From Apiospora phragmitis (lineage: Eukaryota; Ascomycota; Sordariomycetes; Amphisphaeriales; Apiosporaceae): a stretch of 64,000 nt of DNA. The position numbers and the translations under genes are program-made. The notes beneath the pieces were generated by a model, which saw nothing but the letters and a program-made list of their open reading frames with translations, made no database searches and was not told the DNA's origin. The stretch is taken from contig JAQQWL010000011.1 in the NCBI GenBank assembly GCA_038363925.1, forward strand, positions 2,108,001 to 2,172,000. The letters are read 5' to 3'. Positions 52,859 through 64,000 of this stretch are shown piece after piece. Every line of letters starts with the position of its first letter. The stretch's first letter is position 1.

Positions 52859-55375
52859 TTAAAGAATCAAGTACAAGCTGCACAACAAGCTGGGGCCGGT
52901 AAATATGCCCACCCAGAAGGTCATGTTGCCGATCGTCTTCTTGTTCTTGAGCCAACGACTGCGGCTCAGGGCCACGAGGGGCAGCTGGCACATCTGCAAT
53001 ATCAGAAGGTAACCTCGGAGCTTCTTGAAGATGCACCACATGACGAGCTCGTGCACACACGCGGACAGGAAGAAGGTGATCAAGGTGGCCTGGTACTTGT
53101 TGACGCGCATCGACGATATCGACGAGTGGTACACATGCCGCAGGAGAAAGTTGTGGACGGGGCGGTTCCAGTCGCGAGCAAACTGGTCCCAGGAGACTAG
53201 TAAATTACCAGGCGTATTAGTACTGGCCTCATTCATGGTAACCGGGGAGGGCGTGAAGAAATAGCAGAGGGGCTTACCGCTGTTCCACCACGCGTCATAG
53301 AAGCTCCTATCGGCGAAGCACGTGAGTTCGGCCAACAGATTGAGAGCCGTCTCCCAGATCACGTACCACGCGAGCTAAGGGGTGTATCAGTTAGTGATTT
53401 CATCTGTTAGGCTGCACGGGGTGTGGGGGTGGGGGAGGGGATTCATACCATATATTCCATCATGAAGGGGAACACCAGATCACTCAAGATCCAGGGGAAT
53501 TCTCGGAAGCGTTCAGAGGTGGACCACCCCTCATCCTTCATCTTGAGAGTGAACATGATTACGGGGTACATGTAGGCCTGGGACACCATGATCATGACGA
53601 AGATGAGTCCAAACATAGCTATGGCCTTCTCGGCGACGTAGTACCCAGTTGATACTCTCCGAGCGAGGGTACTCCAGCTCATAGACCAGAGTAGGCAAAA
53701 CGATCCACTCGTAGTGGTTTGCAACCGTAAGATTATTTGGGTAAGAGTGAGCAGGATCTGTCGCCTTGCCCTTGAGCTCGTCCGTAAGCGCGTCAATCTC
53801 CCATTTAATCATGCGCTCAAAGAGCTGCAGCTGATTCGTGTCGAGGGGCTCTCCGGAGTCGATTGTGGCGGAGATCTGCTCAATGCTATCTGTGATACTG
53901 CCTTGGTGGATTGACTGGCGTCTCTCCTTGTATACGCTTGCCGAGGGCTGGTTGGCGAGATGGTCGATTGACAGCTCGGATATCGGCGGGACTGGTCTGA
54001 GACGGCGAAGTCACAGGATTAATAAGGTCTAACTGCTTGAGCTTTCGTAACAGAACTTCCCGCTTCTCATAGAGAGTTGATAGGTGGCCGTTGTAGAACG
54101 CATAAGAATGCTGCTTCATTAACATCACAAGCCCGCTAAACGAGCATGAGTCAGCGGAATTCTTGCCCTTGCGCATGGAAGTATGCAAGGCACCGAGTGT
54201 GATATGATCATCTTGAAGAGTTGCTTACTGGAGCACGAAGAAGACCGTATGCGTCCAAGGCCAATCGCGAAGTAAGGGGAAGCCAATAATGCCGCCGATG
54301 AAAAGGCTTTGCCAAATCTGAAAAATTTGACCATGTCAGTAGTTTTTTACTACCATAGGGCAATATTCGATCTTACGTTTTGGATGATCCAACCAGATTT
54401 ATTCCACCTGATATAGCGTGCATGGACAAGCCTTTGCAGAATCCAACCAAAGCCTGTCAAACCACACATAACACCGTCGGATACAAGTAGCACGACAACT
54501 AGGATTCATGTGAGCCCAATTGCTTTTGTAGCCCAGATAGAACACTACGCAGTGTAGGTTAGGGTGACTCACCATCTCTTCGAAACATGTTTCTCATAAT
54601 TTCGTTCGTTCCCAGCGGACTCCCGGTTTTTCTCCAGTTGTCGGCGGCCATTTTCAGGATAAGGAAGCCGACGGAGATCCAGAACAGCGTGTAAAAACCA
54701 TGGAAAACACTGTTGGCAGCACTCTGGTTGTGCCTGTCGAAGGTAGAGAACTGCCGCGTAAACACCATGTCTCGTAGTTTTTCCCTTCGGACTGGGTGTT
54801 TCTTCGCTTCTTCCTGGAGACACAGTTAATTATCGTTGTTTAAGGCTCCGCGAACACGCAGTCCAGCTCAACTGGAAGAGGAGTCGTCGGTTAGAGGAAG
54901 AACTTACCCTCTCCAGTCCCCTTCTTAAGATGGCCCTCAGCTCCTTGTCGTCGGCGGCCACGACGTACGTCTTGCTGCGGCGATCGCCCGATGGCCGCGT
55001 TGCCAGGGGCGGCAGGTTCTCATAGCTGGAGTTCTCGGTTGTGGTCGAGTTGGTCTTGTCGCCTAGGTGCACGACGTCAGGCGTACCAATGGCCGAATTG
55101 TCATACGAGTCTGGCTTGACCCGGCGCCGCAGATAGACTGACACTGGTTTCTGCTGCTGCTGGTCGTAGTCCTCTTCCTCGCTAGTGCTCTCGTTGGGCG
55201 TCCTCGCGACCCCCTGAGCCTTCTCCACGGCCTCGCTTAGCTGGTCCGGGAAGTAGCCCTCAGGGCCATTGGCTCGAGCAGGATCGCCATTCACACCGTT
55301 GTGGTGCTGGTTGGGACCACCCGCGTCTGCGCTAGTGCCCATCTCGCTTGCATTCAACGGTTCTGGCTCAGACAT
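52859..55375 (-). CDS. ARE2: Sterol O-acyltransferase (Are2/ACAT, MBOAT family)
   Basis: It esterifies sterols (ergosterol) with fatty acids in the ER for storage in lipid droplets. The start at 55375 (MSEPEPLNASEMG) opens a hydrophilic N-terminal region. Five or more introns follow. Membrane segments include FHGFYTLFWISVGFLILKM, FVVLHGLVMLMKQHSYAFYNGH-like sequence and AMFGLIFVMIMVSQAYMYPV. The ACAT signature FYDAWWN is followed by WDQFARDWNRPVHNFLLRH, and the MBOAT catalytic His sits in SACVHELVMWC (His near 53051). The stop is at 52859. One extra G near 53647 (tgg-g-tac) breaks the frame, with YYVAEKAIAMFG resuming. Length is about 680-700 aa by estimate, in the family range. It is convergent with the SDR gene, 255 bp apart. 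Confidence 0.93.
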
Positions 55376-56444
55376 GGTGATGGCTTTGTGCACATCGGCG
55401 CCGGAGGTACAAACAGCGACCAGGTCTTCTTCACGTGTCTTGCTGGACAGGCCGTGTATAAAGTAGGTAATAGATAAGAAGGCCGGTATTCAGGAGCGCT
55501 TCAGACGTCGACGCGATACTGTAATTGTGTGAAAGCTCGTAATCGAGAAAAGAAAAGAAACGCGCCAGCTGTTTGATATTTGGTAGAAAATGGTATTTTA
55601 ATTTGACGATGCACGAGATTGCGGAATTCACGGGCACTGCTGCGCTCCGCGTGATATCAATATCACCTCAGCGAAACGGACAGGCCGGAAGATTGCTTTA
55701 AACTTTTCGGCCTCAAAACCAATTCATTTGCAAAGCAAGGCATGGCACATCCCACGGCCAAGTGGGTTGGGGGCCGCGCTTTCAGGCTTCAGAGACGACG
55801 GAAATGGTCAGGGCGTTGGTTGCGTTTAATTGGGAATTACGAATAAGACTGGATACTTATTACTTTCTGGTCTGTCATCGTTCAGAAAGAAAGAAAGGAG
55901 TGATGAAACAGTTTCTTCTGCTGTGCTCTCTCGCTCCTCGCACTCCGGCTCGCATTGATATTCGACTCAAGGTTACGACGTAATGGTTACGATACGTACG
56001 CCGGGGCTGAGCTGGGCTGGGCTGTCCAGTGGCAACACTCAGTGCTGTCATCTTCCAGCTTCTTCAGGCTTCAGGGGAGTGCCGGGGGAAAAGCACCCCA
56101 CCATCGGATCGCTCGCTGTAACGTTGGTGGGGGGCATAAGGCAACCGGATTTCCGGCTTCCCTGCACAACTTTGCCAACTTCTGCCGACCATCGTGAGTC
56201 AAGACTCGCTTATACAATCCCATCTGGGCATGAAGCTGTTCATTTTTTTTGTTTCAACTATTTTCAGGCTTCTTTCTACGAATACTTTCAGGGCTAGAAG
56301 AATGCTAAAAGAGAAGATGTATCTATCTTCTCGGAGAAACAGCAGCGTAGCACATCCGTCGCGTGGGGCACACCCAAACATCACCTCTTTTTCTTCTTCT
56401 TCCCCTTCCCCCTCCCTTCAAAAGAATATGCTTAAAAAACCTGT
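55376..56444. other. ARE2 upstream region
   Basis: Between the ARE2 start and the fimbrin stop, both on minus. Short frames show no features of real genes. Confidence 0.5.
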
Positions 56445-58590
56445 CTATTGCATCTTTTCGTAGGTTGCCATCAAAGAGTCTATACGGCGATGCGGTTAGT
56501 ACTTCATACAAGGCATACTGAGGAGGGAGGGCGAACAACATACCGATAAAAGTAGTCACAAGTCGGGAGCGAACTTGGCAGATATCCTCTGGCACCAGCC
56601 AGATGGTGGCTCCCATCTTTCTGGCGATGCTGATACTCAGCTTGGCGTTCATGTAGGCGTCTTCATCCGTGCCACCCGGAGTGACCAAGTCGTAGTCGAC
56701 ATAGCTGCTCTTCATGCCGTTCAAGACGTCCAGCAAGAAAATGCCACTGCCGATGGAGGAGTCCTTGAAGGACCGGATCGACGAGTTGCGGCCACCCTTC
56801 TTGCTCATCTCGTTGGCCCATCGGACCATCTCGGCATCCGTCATCTCCCGCTTTCCGAGCCGTTGAGCAAGCGCACCCAGGGGTCAACGTGATGTCCTTT
56901 CTCATGAGCTGCCATACGAGTCCCAACGTAAGCGTCTTCTGACCATCCGTGATATCCGCGCCCTGGATTCCGACCAGGGAGAAGCCGTTCTGCTTGCCAA
57001 GCTCGATGGCATAGTTGGTGTTCTCGACGGCCTTGAATCTCATGAGCTCGCCACCGTGGGCAGGTCGCTTATTCGCATGTCTCCAGTTCACAGATCCCTT
57101 GATGACCTTGTCGTAAGCCTGCAGGAGGATGGTGCCATCATGCAGATCGTCGAAGAACGATACAACAGCGGGCTGGACGTCGAGACTGTTTAGCCAAAGC
57201 GTGAATACTCTGGCTTCTCTCTCGCCTTCAGCATCGAAGTCCTCCACCTCCAGTTTCTCTTCCTCCGTAATTGGCTCCAGCATGGATGTGTGTTGAATAG
57301 GTTAGCAACGAAGGCAAGGTTGAGCTTGGGGTTACCGGCAACCAGGGAGGTGGGGGTCAGGAATTTGCGGCAGCTAAGCTTGTCGGCGTCCACTAGAACT
57401 TCCTCTGCTCTCTGAAGCAGATCTTGTGTTTGCAGAGGAGCGCGACTGCAACCGTACTCGTGGCCAATCTGTGACATCAAGACAGCGTAGTTCTCTCCAT
57501 CCTTCACGTCGCTCGAGAAGTTGTGGACCTGGCGGTGCCATTTCGCAGCCTTGAGGTGGTAGTTGAACCACCGGAGCAGAATTTGCTCCGGGGGCAAGCG
57601 CAGGAACTGCTCCAGAGTCTCGTCCTCGTCGAGCAGTCTGTACAGCTCGGGGTGCAGCTTGATGTCGATCTTGCCCAGAAGACCTCTTCGGATGACCTGC
57701 CAGATAAGACCGAGAATCAGATGTTCTCGGACCTCAATGATATCACCACTACCAATGTTGACGACGGAGCAGCCAATGCCCTTGGCTGACTCGATGACAA
57801 TGTTGTTGTTCTCCGTCATGTGGAAGGCGTTCAGTTTCTTTATCTTCCTCCTGGAACATTCATGACACGCTCGTCAATGGTGTCCGGGACGCTGTCGTTG
57901 ATCAGCTTAGCCAATACCAGACCGTCCTTGCACTCGTCAAACATCTCGAAAGTGTCGGTAGGGAATGGCAGGCGGCTGCCAATATCCGGATCGCCAGCTA
58001 GAACTGCGTTGATATGACGCGTGAACTCGGTCCGCTCATCCTCGTTGATGGTGTGGGTGACGTTGGCGCTGGAGCCTTGGACCTGAATCTTGCCGATGCT
58101 TCCCTTGGACGCATGCCCACCCGTTCTTTGCGCGACGACGCCGGGCGCGGCGGGCGCGGCACCGCCAGTGTTCATGCGCTGTTGCGCGGGAGAAGAGTCG
58201 CGAAGTTTGGCAATAAGCTTGACATCGCATAAAGTTAGCAACGGGCGACATGAAGCTGAAGCATAAGAATGCGGTGTTGTTGCCACGTACTCCTACATAG
58301 TCTTCGAGCTCGACCCTGCGGGACGAATCCAGCTCGACCTCTTTCAGGGCTTGTCGGACAACATCGTAGGGCTGGCGCTCGCTCTGCTGGGTTGCCTTGA
58401 TTGCAGTGGCTTCGTCAATGTAACCTTTATCGTCAACGTCGAGCTTTCGGAAGGCGTCCGTCAGGCCGAAGATGTCGCCCTGCTGGAACTGGGGGTACTT
58501 CCTGTTTGCACAATTAGATACGACTGCTGGGTGCGCTATGTGTGGGGGAAGGCTCGAGGAAGCTTACTTCTGGAGCCTTATCACGTTCAT
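56445..58590 (-). CDS. SAC6: Fimbrin, actin-bundling protein (three frameshifts)
   Basis: Fimbrin bundles actin filaments in endocytic patches and cables. Exon 1 (58590-58568) encodes MNVIRLQK, and the next exon continues KYPQFQQGDIFGLTDAFRKLD, the EF-hand-like headpiece. An intron near 58292-58215 precedes LIAKLRDSSPAQQ. Four calponin-homology domains follow: FEMFDECKDGLVLAKLINDS; LLRWFNYHLKAAKW; FTLWLNSLDVQPAVVSFFDDL; FLLDVLNGMKSSYVDYDLV. The last intron (56543-56480, with TACTAAC branch) joins FI to DSLMATYEKMQ, ending at 56445. Expected length is about 650 aa, as usual. Single-base breaks near 57848, 57285 and 56880 each resume at once with conserved text (IKKLNAFHMTENN, MLEPITEEEKLE, LGALAQRLGKREMTD). 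With Las17 at 2.7 kb, this is the second actin-patch gene in the window. Confidence 0.95.
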
Positions 58591-59808
58591 GATGCCGGTC
58601 GTTGGTTGTTTCTGGATTCGGTGTTGAGCAACCTAATAGTATGATGACTCTCAGCGGTGAGAGGTGAATTGGGGTGGATTGGGTGGACCGGCTCGCGCAG
58701 CACAATATATGGGCTGCGCCTTTTCGCAAAGCAGTACGAATGATGCTAAGTTGGTGCCTGATCAAAGCGAGTAGGTAAGTAAGGTATGTAAGCCGAGGGC
58801 GTAAGTCGGGTTCTGGGCAGTCCAGGTAACAGCCCAAGATCAAAAACAAGTAAAGAATTACCTACTTGCAGTGTTGATGGTTTGCGGACCCTCGCCAACC
58901 CCTTGAAATTGTTCTGTTCGGATAACTTTGAAGTTGAACAAGCAGCGGAGGTGTTCATGGTTGGCTGGCAGCGGGGGGCGGGGGCCGGGACCTCTGTTTT
59001 TGGAGGAGTCGCCCAGCTACGGGCCAAGCACAGGAGCTGTGATTGCGAGTGAGGGAGCTCTGGAGGCTCCATTACATCACTGCAACAGGGGTTGAGCCAC
59101 TTTGGTGACGCAGCCAAGCAACGAGCATGCATATTACTTGACTGATTCAATACTTGCTCTACAGCTCTGAAGCTTCATGTCGTAGCCAATTGGCCGGTAG
59201 CGACACAACTCGCTAGGTCATATGTATATTGAACAAACTGCGCGATTCTTTGTTCTTTCTTTCTTTTTCTTCAATCCTATCTTGACTTATCATTAGTAGC
59301 ACTCCCTTTTCAATTATGATCAGGTTGCCGCTCATCATCCTTCCCTGTGCTTTGTCGGATGTCACGATATGTTCGTCTTGATGGTAGGATCTTGAGTCTC
59401 TTATTAAATGAAAAATACACAATGCTCTTGGACCTGGTTGGCCTTGTCATGCTAGTGAGGCACTCCGCTCTGGGGGTCCTCGTATGTTTGTCAGGAACGA
59501 CTGCTGCTCGAATGTACCACAACTCATGCTACATTCCTTAGCTTGCTTCCACAAGCAAATAAGATGGCACATGCATCGCCAATGGCCGAATCCGTCTCTA
59601 ATCTAGCCCTTACAGATGGCAAACGCCACAGCCATGTATCACCGTGCAGGGTGTCGAGATGGAAGATGCAAGAGTGATGATTGATGCCGTCGCAGCTTTT
59701 TGCCGGTCGCACGAGATCGCGCTTATTTATGTAGGTAACCGTCTCCCTGCATTAGAAATTAAGTCCGACAGGCCGGTCTATCACAAATAGGGTTCCTAGG
59801 GTTCATGT
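58591..59808. other. Fimbrin upstream region, no gene seen
   Basis: Promoter and leader of the fimbrin gene are expected near 58591-58900. The rest shows only short frames without domain content. Confidence 0.5.
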
Positions 59809-60435
59809 CTAAGCGACTCCAAAAATCTCATCAGGCGTGACCTTGAAGTCCAAGGGAGTCGGGGTATATCTCGTGGTGACGTGGCCGGTATAATTCCACC
59901 ATGTCGAGCTGAGAAGAGATATTAGCAAAGATATCCTGTGGGGAAAAGGCCATTTGGGCGCGTTTCTTCCGGATTTCCCGGCCGCATTGGAGGAACACTC
60001 ACTCATAGTCCAAGTCGGTGTATTGCAGAGACACCTGAATACGAGCTGACGATGAGTTGCCGACTTGGTCGTCCAAGGAAGAAGCTTGGCGGCAACCCGG
60101 CGCATTTTCTTGGATTCGTCCTCAAGCGTACAGAGACGGTACGGGGATCCTTCGGTGTCACCAGCACAGTGTGCGGTGAAGCCCGGTTTCTTCGGGTTGC
60201 CGTTCAGGTTTCTGTCCCGTGAACTTTGAAGTTGCAGCACAAAATCATCAGCAAGCGATCATCAGGCGGCCATGCTCTGGGCGAATGTACCGTATTTGCA
60301 TGTCGTGTTGGGGCAGCTTCCAGTCCATTCGGTGACGTCCCAGCTGTAGTCGGCAGTGGCCTTCAATCGCATCATGGTTGGCGGCCTGGCCGAAACGGCC
60401 ATGACCAAGGCAGCGAATACGGTAGAAATTTGCAT
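59809..60435 (-). CDS. Small secreted cysteine-containing protein (frameshifted)
   Basis: The start at 60435 (MQISTVFAALVMAVSARPP) looks like a short secretion signal. Exon 1 ends in WTGSCPNTTCKY at 60291. A 66-nt intron leads to VHGTET at 60223 and, after a one-base slip, to LNGNPKKPGFTAHCAGD and PYRLCTLEDE. Another slip near 60075 gives DDQVGNSSSARIQVSLQYTDLDYE. A last intron (GTGAGT donor near 60004) precedes STWWNYTGHVTT and the stop at 59809. Expected mature product is about 140 aa with four Cys visible (CPNTTC, AHC, RLC). The layout of Cys, PGF and AHC resembles common ascomycete small secreted proteins with a beta-rich fold, but I cannot name a family. Function unknown. Confidence 0.65.
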
Positions 60436-62665
60436 CTTTTCGGTGATGTGAACGAGTGTGAGGATGTATGAGGATTGATTAAAGGGACTCAGCAAGACCT
60501 GTAGATTATGAACTTATCAGAACGGTGAGAAACGCATGGTTCTCTTAAATAGGATCTGCCTCTCTCCTGTGCAGATCCAATCCAACCACCACGGTTCAGT
60601 GGATTAGCATTCCGGGGCTATCAGGCTTTAGCCAGAGTCCCCATAGAATTGAAAGTGGCCCTGGCATGCAAACACATGCAAAGTGGTAAGTTATAACAGT
60701 GTCGCATTAATCTGGATAGAGGAAACACGCGTTGATTCCAGGCCCTGACTGGCTGACTGGCTGTGTTGTTTCTAGGCCAGGCTGCCAGGGCGCACACATC
60801 AAGCAGGGCTGCCAAGAGCCGCCTTGCCTCATCAGACATGGTAACTGGCCGATCGCTGCACTTTGCGGGAAACGTGCCAGGGGGAGGCGGGAATTAAGGG
60901 GCGGCCCTGAATCCCATGTCAACGGCGCGGCTCCCTCGACGGCGGCTCGCCTATTGCATGGACCTGCAAAACATCAGCTTACATACTTATGTACGATACG
61001 AGCTATGTATGTACGTGCATCATCTCATATTGGGACGAACCATGAAATAGCTATGGCTGTGCTCATCTCATCGCTCGAATTCTTGAGAAAACATGAGATG
61101 AGAGAAGACTGTACTCCAGGCAATGACCCAATCTTCAATCCATGTATCTGGTCATGGAGGGTTCAACCGAAATTTGTGCCGCAGATCGAAGCCAATCTTT
61201 CACTCGTATAGGGCGCTGGCAAACACACGCGCATTTCGCAAACTTCTATTTCTAGCGCGTGTCTCAGGTTGCTCTCTGCGCCCCTACCCTCCAGGACTGC
61301 ACACACTTAAGACTACACATTCATTACGTGCAGCAGGCTAAGCCTGCTAGCATAACGAGCTAGCCCGCAAGTTGAACACCCCCGGTGCACTTTTGAGCTA
61401 CGCAAAACCTACCTACACATGCTTGTGTTATATAGAGGCACGGCACCTGGTTAGACCAAGCGGCACAGTTATGGCGTATGGCGTAAAACCCGGCCTACCG
61501 TCTCAAGTTGATAGGAACTGCCATGCCAACAACTGCCAACTACGGAGCTGGGCCGCGCTGCTGGAATATACATCCTTGATGCCATCTATCTACACCGTGG
61601 TTTTTTCTCCATGTTTCCCTGCGCAATCGTGGCGCAGTTAAGAGACTTCGCCTATTTTATATATTGATAGAGGTTCGGCTAAATTTTTGACATCCAAATA
61701 CTTACTTAGTCTGTTTGGGCCGCCACCGTCCTCTGCAAAGTACATACATCTATGCTTGTGTTAATTCTATACCGGATCCGAGGAGGCATGGAAAGACCGA
61801 CGGTCCAGAGTTCAGAACGTCCTCAGCTGAGCATCGAGTATCCGAATGGCCAATCCGCGCGGTTCGAGTCATGCCTTGTAAGTTGTCGGCCTGTTTATTG
61901 ACTGTCATTTGGTTTGGTCTTAGTCCAAGAGGGCGGACCACAGTTCTACACTAGGCACGCGCCTTTGACGTGGTTTTGACTCCGAGGCTCTCCAGAATGA
62001 TGTACGACTGTCTAGCTTCTCAAAGCCGTCCTTGTGGAAAACCTACGGAATCATTGTCTAGCTTGCAGTATCGCACGGCACTCGTAAGAAAAAATGATGC
62101 GTGGGAAAACATCGAAAAAGGCAATGGCCTAGGCTCGCCCCTGTCAGTTTCAGAGCTCTGCCTAGGTGCAGATGAGATAGCTGCCAGAGTATACTCGCCC
62201 ACGGTAGTTAGGCGGGCTGACCGAGCCAGCTGCACAGTTCCCATTAGTTTCGGAGCATTGGACGTAGATTATGAATCTTCCTGCAGTATCGTTGAATTGG
62301 AGATTAACGAGAATATGGGGTGAAGTCCCGTACACAAATAAGCGGAAAGAAAAGGGGCATGCGAATGACAAGAGAATTGATGGTTTTTATGATTTCTAAG
62401 CTAGCTTCGCCCCGAAACTCTCCAATCCTGCCCACTCCGCTGCCCTCTTCAATCTTGGTCTAATCGTCGTTTGTCTTGTGTATCTCGTCCAAGGGCATTC
62501 GAGGATATATATAGTCGGCCCATCTACTCCCTTGCTTCTTTCTATGCCCACCAACTCGACTTCTCCAACTCTTATTCCTGACACCGATACTTTCCTTGGA
62601 AATATAACCGACATATTCTTCTCTCTGAAAGATATAAAGAGTTGCTTTCTGCCGTGCAGACAAGC
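60436..62665. other. 2.2-kb gap, no gene seen
   Basis: Frames here are short, on both strands and without domain content. I see no tRNA, transposon end or long repeat. Confidence 0.5.
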
Positions 62666-63163
62666 TTAAGAACCATTCTGACCATTCTGATAATTCGGGT
62701 CAATGACGATCGTAGGCGACAAGAAGTTACCACCGACAAAGGTGCCAGACCCCGAACCGGAATAGTTGCTGCCCAGCGCCTGCTCGGTGATCTCTAAGAC
62801 GATGTCGACAAGCTCTACGAGCGCGCCCTCGATGTCGCCGCCGTCGCTGCCGTCGCTGCCGTCTGAATCTGATTGTCGCTTGCAGTCATTATTGCTACAT
62901 CGGACCTGCTCCTTGCTGTTGCCGAGCCCATGAGCTCTCACTGTCAGCAGTCATACCTAGTGTTGATGGAATCCTGTACTCTCTGTGAAGATTTGTTTGA
63001 CCCTGATCTTGGACGGAAGCTGGCGGGTTCATGATCTATCAAGGAGAGGCTGACGGGATGGTACTACTTACTGTTCTGGATTGAGTGTCGGCGAGGCCCC
63101 TACTGGTACAGCACAGCTCGTGGTGAGCAACAACGAAGCGACGAATGGTATTCTGGGAAGCAT
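62666..63163 (-). CDS. Putative secreted protein with Ser-Asp-Gly-rich core
   Basis: Exon 1 (from 63163) encodes MLPRIPFVASLLLTTSCAVP, a good signal peptide, then VGASPTLNPEQ. An intron with donor GTAAGT at 63071-63066 ends near 62936 (an acceptor in the GACAGTGAG sequence keeps the frame). Exon 2 reads AHGLGNSKEQVRCSNNDCKR, then a run of SDSDGSDGSDGGD, a helix GALVELVDIVLEITEQAL, and a Gly/Ser end finishing YQNGQNGS at 62666. The mature chain would be about 100 aa with two Cys (C-x4-C). No family recognised; it could be a small wall or effector-like protein, but the short length keeps confidence moderate. Confidence 0.6.
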
Positions 63164-64000
63164 ATTGACTCCAACCCGATCGTGACGAAGATGTTGAATG
63201 CAGCTAGTATCACAGTCGTAGAAGGATACAGCTAATCTCCACAGAGATCATGGATAAGTCAAGGGGTCGATCTCAATAACACGCTCATGGTGAGCCTGAG
63301 CGGATATATATATACATATACACAATCATACTATACTGCACTGCGTAGTCCACCGGTGATTGTGAAGTCTTTGCCTGGAAGCAGTCCGTACAAGCCCATA
63401 ACCTTGAAGTCTTATTTCGAAGGTTCTTCCCGCTGTTCTCAGCCGCCTTCATCAGACTCAGAACATCAGATGAAAGACAAGAGCTTGTTAGGCCAACTCT
63501 CTTCGGAAGATCAGACGTATGAGGCTTTAGGCGGGATGAACGACCGGGATTTGTCTCCATGGTTGTGCTCGTCTCATATCTTCGCCTTGAACATATTAAG
63601 CTCAAATTACTGGAAACGACCTTCGGGTAGTCAAGTACGTCGTCGCGTGAGCTTTCGATTGTAACCCTGCAATTGAAATGTATGGCAATCCTGTTAGATT
63701 ATATGAGGACCCCGTGATGTCCAAGGTTTGCGGCGCCGCCTGCTAAGAAACGGGGCTGTCAGACGACAGTTTTTCGGGCCGGTCGCCATGCGGCTGATCG
63801 CTGGTTGAAGTCTCGGCAGGCGTCTGAGTAAGCTCAAATTGGGAATAGCACTGAGTTTGACGAGAGATCCATGTGGTGAATGAAATCTTGGCGAATTGCA
63901 GAGAACGTTGCGACCTTGAACTTCATCGTTACGCCTGCAGAAAGCAATCCCATTTACACTCATCAGGTGCGACACCTCGCGATCGCGGTTATAGATTAGC
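63164..64000. other. Right edge of window, no gene seen
   Basis: Overlapping frames at 63285-63664 on both strands have no recognisable domain. The promoter of the small secreted-protein gene should lie near 63164-63400. Confidence 0.45.

Noticed and set aside
1..64000. CRISPR arrays, bacterial-type operons or prophage
   Set aside because: None expected or seen; the window has spliced nuclear fungal genes and no regularly spaced repeats.

Overview
The window is nuclear DNA from a filamentous ascomycete (Pezizomycotina, most likely a Sordariomycete). The evidence is: genes with short introns (about 50-80 nt, GTAAGT/GTACGT-type donors, CTAAC-like branch sites, YAG acceptors); fungus-specific protein families (Las17/WASP, sterol O-acyltransferase, a GPI-type chitinase, a HET-domain protein); and an intron-bearing tRNA-Ser. 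The species cannot be fixed from the sequence alone.

Layout. 0.7-10.8 kb holds housekeeping genes: eIF1A (+), the WASP homologue Las17 (-), a 68-aa protein (-), the XPF/Rad1 repair nuclease (+) and a 72-aa hydrophobic protein (-). A 4.9-kb stretch with no supportable gene follows, then a large uncharacterised coiled-coil protein at 15.7-18.5 kb (+). 19.6-29.0 kb carries two genes in tandem on the minus strand: the RNA/DNA helicase Sen1 and an endonuclease III-like HhH-GPD glycosylase. After a gene-poor stretch comes a pirin with a putative membrane anchor (31.4-32.5 kb).

35.4-45.8 kb is a cell-surface island. A GH18 chitinase and a GH16 glucanase-type enzyme, both with Ser/Thr-rich stalks, GPI-type tails and the same Cys-containing wall repeat, flank an MFS transporter. 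46.4-48.4 kb is a HET-domain gene with a nonsense codon and a 16-bp tandem duplication, so it is probably a pseudogene. It is followed by an intron-containing tRNA-Ser(GCU). 48.8-52.6 kb has a divergent pair, an FAD monooxygenase (-) and an SDR-type reductase with a GC-AG intron (+). 52.9-58.6 kb carries sterol O-acyltransferase (Are2-like) and fimbrin (Sac6). Two small secreted-protein genes lie in 59.8-63.2 kb, among long gene-poor stretches.

Data quality. Many conserved genes (Las17, XPF, Sen1, pirin, chitinase, GH16, MFS, SDR, Are2, fimbrin) break by single bases, often in homopolymers, and resume at once in another frame with intact family sequence. Because several are expected to be essential or important, I read these as assembly indels rather than gene decay. 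The HET locus differs, because its lesions include a base substitution and a 16-bp duplication. Exon coordinates are by eye and genes are given as full spans.
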